A stretch of 64,000 nt of DNA, from the NCBI RefSeq assembly GCF_022605725.1, contig NC_065563.1, forward strand, positions 11,124,518-11,188,517. Direction: 5' to 3'. The translations under genes were made by a program, and so were the position numbers. Source of the DNA: Anthonomus grandis grandis. Taxonomy: Eukaryota > Arthropoda > Insecta > Coleoptera > Curculionidae. Of this stretch, positions 55,222 through 64,000 are shown in pieces; within the stretch, counting starts at the first letter, position 1; every line of letters starts with the position of its first letter. Under the pieces are notes generated by a model that made no database searches, was not told the origin of the DNA, and saw nothing but the letters and a program-made list of their open reading frames with translations.

Positions 55222-55790
55222 GTAAAAACTCCTAAATAACTCCACAAGTCTGGCATTTATAAGGAAACTCTTGGGTAAAGAAACGCATTAGCTTTCAAAT
55301 GAAACCAAAATCGGTATATCGTTTAAATCCTTGAATAACGGGAAGAAAATCTAGTTTAAATAATCGATTTTTAATAAACCCAATGGGATCTGCTTATGCA
55401 CTTGTAGTTGTATGATATTAAGAATTGTTGAAAATCTTGTCCATTTTCCTGTAAGCAATAATAATTTTGAACAATTTTAAGCTGGCCTATAAAAGGAATT
55501 TATAAGGTGCAGCTATTATTTTAGCAACGTTGTCATATTATTTTTTAATATGGAAATTTTCGATTCTGGAAGATTCAAGAAGTTAAAATTAATAATACAA
55601 TCACATGTCATTCCATTACACTTACAATTCTTAAAATCTTTAACTCTGAAATATTAAATCAGAAAGACAACCAAAATCTATTGTGCAATTTAAATAATGT
55701 AAAACCATTATATGAAATGTGATAAATTCAAAAAAATTGTTAAAAATCAATACTATTGGCAACATGTTAAAATTCAGATCCAAGGAATGT
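55222..55790 (+). other. Start of the last rabaptin-5 intron seen
   Basis: AT-rich, no exon recognised. Confidence 0.45.
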
Positions 55791-55794
55791 TAGC

Positions 55795-57387
55795 GCGCGT
55801 CGTCTGGCCACTCTCGCATTTTTGTGATTGGTTGATTTGTGAGCAAGCGGACATTTTGGACGGTGGTTTCCAATGGCAACGGCCAGAGCTGGGGCGCGTC
55901 ATCACATCGTTAGACGGTGAACAGCGGCGGCACTCTTTTTAAGCAGAAGTTGGTTTAGATAGCGCGTGTTAAATAATTTGTTTTTTTTTTATGGTTATCA
56001 TGTTTGTTATATGCTATATTAGTTGTTATCCTCGTTGTTTGCTAAAAATTTTAAGACTTTTCATTTAGAAATTAAAATGAATAATCATTTAAAAGGAAAG
56101 CATTTGAATGGTCAGGCGCGAGAAGTAATCGCAAATTAATGTCTATAGAGTTTGCGATGAAGAGGCTTCTTTAAATTACCTTTAAAACAGAAATTAAGCC
56201 GAGCTACCATATGTACACTGGGGTTAGTGAAAGTTCGATAAAAAGAATTAGAAAAGAAGATGAACAGCGTAATATAAATAATCCCAATAGGATGTTACTA
56301 TCTTTCGGTAACCACCGCATCCGCTCATCTGTTCTCACGAATTTTAAAGTAGACGTTGGTGATTAGGAGAATAGTATAAAACTTTTATGTAGAGCTAAAA
56401 CAAGTCCCAACTTTAAAGAAAATTAAAAATCAACTAAACGCCGATGGTGCCCATTTTCCCTTCTCTACAGAAACACTTTGAAAAATTTTAAAGGCTAATG
56501 GATTTTTTTGGCGAAAATGTCAAAATAAAAGGAAAATATTAATGGAAAAACCCCACATTTTGCCTTGGAGGTACAAATATATTGGAAATATTGCCAAGAG
56601 AACCGCAATATTATTTATATGGATGAAACGTGGGTGGATAACGATCTGACCGTAGGAAAATGTTGGCAAATTTCTGATATATTTGGAGTTCCGAGTAACA
56701 TTAGTTCAACTGGTAAGTAGGTGAACATAACTTTAATAATGATGAAAAAATAACTTTGTGATGCTAAAATATGTTTATTTTATACATTTATTTACAGGGC
56801 GTCTTATTCTTGTACATGCGAGATCAAACAATGGATTTTTGGAAAATGCTTCTTTAGTATTTAAAGCGAGACAAACCTCTGGTGATTATCATGGCCAAAT
56901 GAACCAAACCAATTTTACCAAATTTAATGGCTTACAGAAAAGCTGCTACCTAATACACCTGCAAACAGCATAATCGTTTTAGATAATGCCCCATATCATT
57001 TGGTGCAAAAAGCCAAGACCCCTACGAAATCTTCGCTTAAGCAGCATATGATTGATTGGTTATCTAAAAAAGGTAAATATCTTTAGTTACCTATTGCATA
57101 CTGTAAAAAATACATATTATAATGATGTATTGCATACGCATGCGCATTTCTAAATATTGCTTCTAAGATATTTTAATTTTCGGTTGAAGTTTTACGTACA
57201 GAAATTAATTCAGACTTTATTTTGACTCGCTTTTCTGAAAAATTAGCAAAAATTGTTTAAGAGAAAAAGGTACGGTTATTTCTTGAAATTTTTTTGTTAT
57301 TTTTCGAGGCTTATGATTTGGTACAAATGCATAAGCCTCCTAATGACAAAAAAAATTATGTCATTGATAATATAATACGGCAACATG
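55795..57387 (+). pseudogene. IS630/Tc1-type transposase remnant, left part
   Basis: A GC-rich stretch with ATTGG boxes (55790-55935), possibly the element's own promoter, is followed by broken frames from about 56085 (LKGKHLNGQAREVIAN) and 56230 (GVSESSIKRIRKEDE). Then come the first aspartate in IYMDETWVDND (about 56617) and, after an 85-base intron with good GT/AG sites (56713-56797), RLILVHARSNNGFLENASLV and QTSGDYHGQMNQTNF. The second aspartate is in IIVLDNAPYH (about 56975), then WLSKKG up to a second donor-like GTAAAT at 57073. The matching end lies at 61222-61581. Confidence 0.75.
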
Positions 57388-58003
57388 GGCATACGCAACA
57401 CCCACTCAAAGACAAGGCCTTAGTGCTTGACGCGTGACGTCATCGATGTGGGCCACCGATTTTTAAAAACCAAGGGATTTCCTATGCTAATATATCAATA
57501 TTTGGCTTATTTTAAAAAATGCTAGGAATAGAATAGAGTTCAGGAAACATTCAAAGATATGTTTTAGTTCTGGTTGAATGTCAGGTTAAATATTATTGTG
57601 TAATATTAAATGCAGACTCCTAACTCCCCTACATCTGCGCCAAAATTCAACATATGTATTTAGGTATTTATAATAATTTTTTTATACCATCAAGTAGTAA
57701 AAAATGTTATTATATACACATAAATACATATATTGAACTATTCCACACCTTGTCATAATTAAGAAAATTTAAAGAAAACTGTCATAATCAGGAATGTCAT
57801 ATTAATTAGAATAATTTAAAGTAAATCAATTGGATAAAGAACTAAATTAATTACCTAGGACCCACCTAGTCTTTAGATTCAAATATATATTTTATGTTTT
57901 TTTGTAAGTAGACTATTTAAAGTTAAAATAAACTTGATAAAGAACTATTATATTTTAATTAGTAGTGTTAGTGGCTGGTATATTATATATATAGCCTACT
58001 TCG

Positions 58004-60448
58004 TTAGGGTATCCAGTTTTCTTTTTTTACTTGTTTTTTTAATTGATCATTATTCTTAGTGCAATAATTTTTTAAAAGTGTATTGGATATACTTTTAATA
58101 ATTATCTTTAAAACATCTATTGCATTATGACTAGTGCATCCATCAAAATGTAATACATGTTTTTGTGCAATAGAATATTTCAAAATTAAATGACACATGA
58201 ACTGTCTTTTGTTATGGGTTTGTAAAAATATGTCCTCAAATTCATTTATTAATCTGTTAAAATTTATGTAAGTCAAAGATACAATATTTACAACTTGGTC
58301 TTGGGGATATAACAATCCTCCACGATTTAATTTATTAATTAGGTCAAAATTGTCTTCAACGATAAATTGCTCATTATATACCAGTTTTCCTTTACAGCTG
58401 TCACATTTTAGCTTTTTGACTGTAACATAGCAACAATAACCATAAATATGTAATTAATGGCAATATGTCCTCGATGCTCTGAAAATGATCATCATTTACT
58501 GAAATTTGGGACAACAAGGTTTGAATTTGGGAAAAGTCTTCTGGAGAGGAATAATTATCATCTAGGTCATAATCGGGAAGCTCATAGAACTTATTAATAT
58601 TAATAGGGCCAAAACTGCGAGACTGAAGTGTTAATATAGATTGAATTCTAAGTCTCTTTTCTGTCTCATAAAACTGTCGTACAGAGATGTGATAATGACA
58701 GCAGTCCATAAACAGTATTGCTGAAAGCAGTTCTTGTTTGTCGAGTAAGAGTTTTAGAAAAATTACTAGGTTGCCAAGTATCAAGCCAGCTTAATAATTT
58801 TTCTAAGAATTCAATCTTGGGATCTATGTCAATATCAGTGAGTGTTTTTTAACAATTGGTTCTTGAAATATGTCTCGTTGATGTTTGCCTTTGAATGGGG
58901 TTTTGACATTCACAATTTTCCACCATGTTGTTATTATGTGGACAAAATCAGCAGTATCTTCAGAAAATGGTATACAGCTACCAAAATGCCTCAATGCTTC
59001 TACTACAAAAGAATTGAAAATTTTTAAAGAGAGTTTAACATTCTGTCTTTCTAAAGATGAGGGAAACAATGCTTTTTGGTTTAAAGAATAGCCAAACTTT
59101 AAAAGCTTATCATACTCCAGTTCATGTAATTTTGTAATTGCAGAAAAAGAAGCACATTTTTTCTTCGAAGTGTCAAAATCAGGAAAATAAAATTTTTGGT
59201 CTGGTTTAGAGTTAAGCCAATTATTAAATACACATTTAAGTAAGTGAACTGTGTCAAATAGGTAAAATAATGGCCTCTAATTATCTATGGGATGAGGATA
59301 AACAATGCTAAGTTGGTCTGCAGTAAAAAATGACTAATGGCTTTCCTGTTAATGGCATGATTATCACACTATTAAAAAACTATGTACCCAATCTCCTCTA
59401 AATTTTCAATAATTTGCTTAATAAAATTATGAAGTATGTCTGATGTAATTTTGGAGATGGGAGCTATATGAACTACTTCCTTAAAGCTGGAACACACACT
59501 TGTAATCATAAAAGTAAATGCCGAGGAAGCTAGAGACTTATTATTGACTGATGTTCCAGTGATATTACCACCTTTATAGTCCATGTAAGGGTCAATATGA
59601 ATTTCATCAAAAGGTAGTGTCACAAATCTCTCATTATCCTTTAGTAAACTAAACACATTTCGGGCAATAAGTTTAAAACATTTTTTTTTCATCTATGTGG
59701 GGATCGGTCATGTGTTTGTTACAAATACCCATTATAGTTTAAGGATGTGGTAAAATTAGGGATCCATACCTAATTTCTTAAATACTTGTACGCATGAGGA
59801 CTAATAGTATAGATTATAGAAGTCAAAACTATTGTACTACTTGAATATCAATCTGTACCTTTCCTTTGCAGTTGTAAATCGAACACACGTTTCATTTTAT
59901 TTATGTCATTTGATGGTTTGACATGATAGAGAATAGTATGGCCAAGGGTATTGGTAGCAGTCTCAGTAGCAGTATTTGGATTTAAGTCACAGTCGGGGTT
60001 GTCATTATTGGTAACATTTTCCTCCAAAGGCAGGGTAATAATAGTAAGGTCTATTGCTTCAAGTATTGCATATAAATTATCTAAACTATGGGAAGTATAT
60101 GGAGTTTTAAATTTTGATATTAAAACACAAACTGGCTCGCTATATAAAAAAGTTTCAAAAGTTTCAACCATGGTTTTAGTAATTCTATTGTAAAAATTTT
60201 ACCTGTGTTGGAATCTTGAACTTAATATGTATAATAAAACGTATAATAAAGTACTCTTTATTATAATACCTTCAGGAAAATGAGCTTCACATACTTTGAT
60301 GTTTGTGGGCTGAAAGTCATCTCTGTGTATGGCTTTTACCCATTTTCCCCTTAGATGTAGGTATATCATTAGGAAAACCGAAGACATGCACTTTAGGTCC
60401 GTTTTTATAGTTTCTGTTACAACCCGGAACACAACACTTTTGAGGCAT
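58004..60448 (-). pseudogene. P-element/THAP9-like transposase, decayed
   Basis: The ATG at 60448 starts MPQKCCVPGCNRNYKNG, a THAP zinc finger (C2CH). It continues WVKAIHRDDFQPTNIKVCEA then HFPEG before a donor at 60269; one extra A shifts the frame inside the finger. Further left: FLYSEPVCVLISKF (60171-59848), then the catalytic-core blocks LPFDEIHIDPYMDYKGGNIT and HNFIKQIIENLEEIGYIVF (59692-59372), NVKLSLKIFNSFVVEALRHF and WWKIVNVKTPFKG (59069-58824). The C-terminal GGLLYPQDQVVNIVSLTYIN lies at 58330-58004. Stops in most segments. Confidence 0.85.
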
Positions 60449-60449
60449 A

Positions 60450-61150
60450 TTTACACTCTGGTATTAACTACAAGGTAAACTAGGAGAAAAACATTAAATT
60501 AAACACGAACTAAAGTATTAAAGTTTGATATAAACAAATAAAACCGCGACCGAGAACCGGTTTTTCCGAGGATTTTTCTAGTCGGAAATTACGATTTTGC
60601 GATTTAAAAGTACGCGAAGAGTTTACATAAATATAACATACAGGTTTCGCGGAAATAAACAGTTCCGATTTTAGAAAAAAACACAAAAATGAGCTAATAT
60701 TTATAACTATTTTTTACTGCGGATCCCGTCAGAAATACCGGCAACCACAGAACATAAATATAAACAACCTAACCTCTCGTTTCATCAGGTGGCACAACTA
60801 TTATAGTAGATGCGCCGCTGTCAGATTTATATAGAAAGAACTATTGTACCTATATGGTATAGGTACGATATATAACTACTATTGGCAAGTAACAAGGTAT
60901 TAGATAAATGATAAAATTTGAAAAAATGGAAATTTAAATTATAAAAAGAGAAATAAGGATGCACTCTTTTTTTTTTAACTAAATTGTAAAGTAAGAGCAG
61001 TTAAAGATATAGATTTAATTATTTTAAGATAGTAGTACATCATCCTAACGTTCACGGCAATCTGCAAAGTCTGGCAGCGTTGCAGGCAGCCTTCCGTGGA
61101 CGAACAACGACAGCGTCAACAGCTGAATTCACGCGAAAATCAGCCTGAAG
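60450..61150. other. 5' part of the P-like element, no gene
   Basis: Promoter/leader side of the THAP transposase; no coding signal seen. Confidence 0.4.
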
Positions 61151-61221
61151 TGCATGGCCCAAACGTGTGACGTCACGAGCAAAATTTTTTGGAGCGCTTT
61201 GTCCTTTTGTAGAGGTGTTAT

Positions 61222-61581
61222 TGGCATACGCCGTTAAGGACACCACCATATATGTGTGAGCTTAACCCAATTGAACTGGCTTGGGCTCAAGTTAAGCGCC
61301 ATATACGATGTCGTAATACCTCTGGAGACCTGAGCCTCACTGAATTAAGGGAAGTATTGGATGATGCGATAAATTCTGTCACCCGTTCGGATTGGGAAAA
61401 AATTTGCCAACACGTTATCCACATCAAGGAGAAATATTGGCAGACAGACTATATGATGGAGGAAATTGAACCATTAGTAATAACTTTAGACAATGCTGAT
61501 GAATCAAGTGATAGCGACCTTGAAACTGATAATGATACTGTCACTACCATGACAGTGAAACTGTCATTTTCTTTTAAATAA
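61222..61581 (+). pseudogene. IS630/Tc1-type transposase remnant, right part
   Basis: Reads PPYMCELNPIELAWAQVKRH, then SVTRSDWEKICQHVIHIKE and YWQTDYMMEEIEPLVITL, with an acidic end and stop at 61581. NPIE carries the third catalytic residue (Glu). With the left part it forms one D, D, E transposase split by the P-like element, minus about 40 residues at the joint. Confidence 0.8.
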
Positions 61582-61700
61582 AAAAAATTTAATATTATTA
61601 CTAGTAAAGTATCTTTCTTTTTGATCTAACATTATTTTAAATTTGTCTCTAGGATAGGATTATAGGCTTGTAACTCGTAAATAGATTTCGGCTTTTTATA
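61582..61700. other. Spacer
   Basis: Short AT-rich interval; nothing recognised. Confidence 0.3.
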
Positions 61701-62116
61701 CAGGGTGTTTGGAAGGTCGATGCAAACTCTTGGAGAGATGATAGGGCAGCTCATTTAGAGTCTTTTAAATCAAAAATACCTTAGTACAAAGTCTTATTGT
61801 TTTCGAGATATTTGAGACTTGCATATGAAATATTTCATCATAAATAATTAATTAAATAAAAACACTCGAAAACCGTAAGACCTTTTACTAAGGTATTTTC
61901 GCGTTAAAAAACTCTAACTGACCTCGCATATTATATCCCCTCGACAATGCATCGACCTTGCAAACACCCTGTATATGATCAAAAATAACAATCGAAAATC
62001 TCAAATATCTCGAACACGGTAAGACTTTGAACTTTGGTTAATTTGGTATAAAAGACTCCAAATGACCTGCTCACATCACATCTTTAAGACTTTGCATCGA
62101 CCTTCCAAACACCTTG
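61701..62116. mobile_element. MITE of the TACAGGGTG type with a third internal terminus
   Basis: Starts CAGGGTGTTTGGAAGGTCGA and ends TCGACCTTCCAAACACCTTG, with TA on both sides. A third terminus, TCGACCTTGCAAACACCCTG, ends at 61971. Sub-terminal phrases (TTTCGAGATATTTGAGA, ACTCGAAAACCGTAAGAC, TATCTCGAACACGGTAAGAC) show one forward and two reverse arms. No coding capacity. Confidence 0.8.
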
Positions 62117-62574
62117 TATAAAATATACGCTTTGTTAAATTATGCATGTAAAAATTTATTAACATCAATTTGTATGAAAAATCTATAAAACAAACGTAAT
62201 TTACATCTATTATTTTGTTCGTGTAAGATCATATCGCACGCCACTGAACACACGCGGAACGAGCGGAGTTACCTTCCGTCTCACCTACGCCACTGTGGCC
62301 TATTGATAATTTAGGGGAACTTAATTTAAAAAAAATAATAATAATATTTAATAAAATAATGATGTATTATTATTGGTAGATATCCGACCAACCCAAATTT
62401 ATAGCAAAACATTAAAAAAAAATGTAAACACAGGAAAAATATAAGGTAAACATTGATAAAAATGTTAATAGACTTTTCTTGCAGTATTTATCAGTTAGTT
62501 CAGCGTTGTGTTATTGTGTACAGGTGCATTTTATTTAAACAAATTTGGTGATATTTTAAACATCATTTATAGAG
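62117..62574. other. Spacer and probable 5' leader of the Transib gene
   Basis: AT-rich. ATAGAG|GTACGT at 62569-62580 is a good 5' splice site that could pair with TTTTTTTAG at 62797-62803 just before the Transib ATG. Confidence 0.4.
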
Positions 62575-62804
62575 GTACGTATACATTTTTTTTTTATAAG
62601 ATTTAATTGTACTCTAAAAACTATAATTTTAAAAAAGTGACAAAGATCTTAAGATAGCGACTTTTTAAATTAAAAATCTTCCGAGTGTCGCCGATTGTGG
62701 GTTTCAAATTATGGTCAAAATAAAGCCCATTGTTTATACTAAAGGGCATATATAAAAAATGTTGCGTCTATCTGCTCCTTTTAACAGGAGGTTATTTTTT
62801 TAGG

Positions 62805-64000
62805 ATGAATGTTTACACCGTTTTGCGCATGGAAATTTTTGATATATGGATTAAGCACCGAACTAGTGGAACAAGAAAGAAACTTTTAGAACATTTCGGG
62901 GAACAGGACATTCGAAGTAAGAAATTACTGGCATCTTTTAATAACAAAGTCGCTACAGAATGCTACCGAATTAGTTTAAAACGGCAAAAAAGCTATCGCA
63001 ATCGAGCTAGGTTCTTAAAGTCCCAGAATCCGATAAAAACCCTGGAAGACCATCAAAACCCTTTCAAGACTGTTGCAAGAAAACCCAAAAAAAGAAAGCT
63101 AGAAAGTTAACAGAGTCTTTTTCTCCAGAAGTATTAGCAGTTGCAAAGGAACTGAGTCAATTTCAAATCGGCAAAAGAGATACAGCGTTATTAATAAAAG
63201 AACTTTCCTCAAGTTCTTCCTCTAGTAGCACCAAATTGAAGAAAATAATAAATTCAACCTACAATGAGGCACAAACCATAACACCTGACCAAGCCCTTGC
63301 AATGATAATCGATGCAAATTTATCTACCTATCAATATAACCTTATAAGGCAGCAGTCTAACCAAATTTCCAAAAATATGTACCCATCCTATAAAATGATC
63401 CAAACAGCCAAAAAAATGTGCTACCCATCAGAAATTTCTATTTCTGAGACAAGAGCAGAAGTAAGTTTGCAGAGTTTAGTAGATCACACGATTAAAAGAT
63501 TGGTTCTCTGCCAAGAAAGTATCTTCCAGCACCTTGATCTCCCCAAAGACATGGCCATTATTTTTAAATGGGGTTGTGATGGGTCTCAACAGAAACGTTA
63601 CAGACAGATATTTTTGGAGGATGGTGCTTCGGATGAGAACATGTTTAGTATTTCTTTGGTACCTCTTCAAATATACTTTGAAGAGAAAGGCACCAAAAAA
63701 ATATTTTGGGAAAGTAGAACACCCTCGTCGACCAAATACTGCCGACCAATAAAACTAGTGTATGCTAAAGAAACATCCGATTTAATAACTGCTGAGGTAC
63801 AAAATATTGAAAACCAAATACAAAATCTTAAATCTATCAATATTTTTTGGGAAACAAAAGTCATTTTAGTTCAGCCCTTGCTTCAGCTAAGCATGATTGA
63901 TGGCAAACTTTGTTCTGCTTTGTCAACATATACGTCTTCACAATGCTGCTTTGTGTGTGGTGCATCTCCCAAAGAGATGAACAACCCCGAAAAAAATTTT
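62805..64000 (+). CDS. Transib transposase (RAG1-related), partial at right edge, one frameshift
   Basis: The first frame starts at ATG 62805 (MNVYTVLRMEIFDIWIKHRT) and stops at 63110. The family sequence continues in another frame, open from 63011 to the end of the window: NPGRPSKPFQDCCKKTQKKK, LTESFSPEVLAVAKELSQFQ, then the first catalytic Asp in FKWGCDGSSQQKRYRQ (Asp at 63578). Next come SLVPLQIYF, STKYCRPIKLVYAKE, the second Asp in LSMIDGKLCS (63899), and the zinc-binding CCFVCGASPKEMN. The order and motifs match the RAG1 catalytic core. The catalytic Glu region must lie beyond 64000. One frame change between 63011 and 63107 separates the parts; otherwise about 330 codons are free of stops, so this is much better preserved than the copy at 51-53 kb. 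Confidence 0.85.

Larger units (their letters stand above)
57388..61232 (-). mobile_element. P-like element (THAP-type transposase) inserted in the IS630-type element
   Basis: Diverged terminal inverted repeats of about 75 bases: the left starts GGCATACGC, the right ends GGCATACGCC. Both share, in order from the outside, CACC, ACAA, GTGACGTCA and GGGCCA (57388-57460 and 61153-61232). Between them lies a minus-strand THAP/P-element transposase gene. The interval splits the IS630-type transposase between its second Asp and its Glu. No clear 8-bp duplication. Confidence 0.65.

Noticed and set aside
55712..55942. 76-codon frame over the GC-rich island
   Set aside because: No similarity to any known protein, and the base composition is that of a regulatory island.

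Overview
The window looks like AT-rich euchromatic DNA of an insect, plausibly a beetle, although the order cannot be fixed from sequence alone. Evidence is split genes with short GT-AG introns, two host genes with clear animal orthologues, and a dense, layered load of insect-type transposable elements (DD41D mariner, pogo, Transib, P-like/THAP, hAT, Ty3/gypsy, BEL/Pao, jockey/CR1-like LINEs). I saw no rRNA, tRNA or CRISPR array.

Host genes. (1) A protein kinase of the S6KL/RSKR family lies on the minus strand. I could chain seven coding exons, with every splice phase agreeing, from a start codon at 44117 to an exon ending at 2868. The rest of the gene lies to the left of the window or is unrecognised. 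(2) ATG101, the HORMA-domain partner of ATG13 in the autophagy-initiation complex, is an uninterrupted 219-codon gene (25447 to 24788, minus) inside the 22.6-kb sixth intron of the kinase gene, on the same strand. (3) A rabaptin-5 (Rab5 effector) orthologue runs on the plus strand from 45148. Twelve phase-consistent exons (546 codons) reach 55221, and its last exon or exons must lie beyond 64000. The kinase and rabaptin genes are divergent, with about 1.0 kb between start codons.

Region by region. 0.5-1.25 kb: a deletion derivative of a DD41D mariner with long inverted repeats. 2.87-2.96 kb: kinase exon 7. 4.8-7.0 kb: a pogo-like element with a nearly intact transposase. 7.1-10.3 kb: decayed coding remnants. 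10.4-13.7 kb: a 5' partial Ty3/gypsy retrotransposon with a small myristoyl/membrane ORF, joined to BEL/Pao gag debris. 14.5-24.7 kb: a repeat block in which a 397-bp satellite (about 18 copies) sits inside a degenerate repeat with a roughly 0.3-kb spacing. 24.8-25.7 kb: ATG101 and kinase exon 6. 26.2-33.1 kb: a DD41D fragment, a second pogo-like element, and a fold-back element carrying an inserted hAT-type MITE. 33.8-34.4 kb: kinase exons 5 to 3. 35.5-43.1 kb: nested LINE fragments. 43.9-44.1 kb: kinase exons 2 and 1. 45.1-55.2 kb: rabaptin-5, whose 7-kb sixth intron holds a LINE, an hAT end and a Transib copy split by a DD41D mariner. 55.8-61.6 kb: an IS630-type element split by a P-like THAP element. 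61.7-62.1 kb: a three-armed MITE. 62.6-64.0 kb: a Transib (RAG1-related) transposase running off the right edge.

Most of the sequence is therefore intron filled by successive insertions. Several insertions can be ordered in time because a younger element splits an older one, or because an empty copy of the target site survives nearby.
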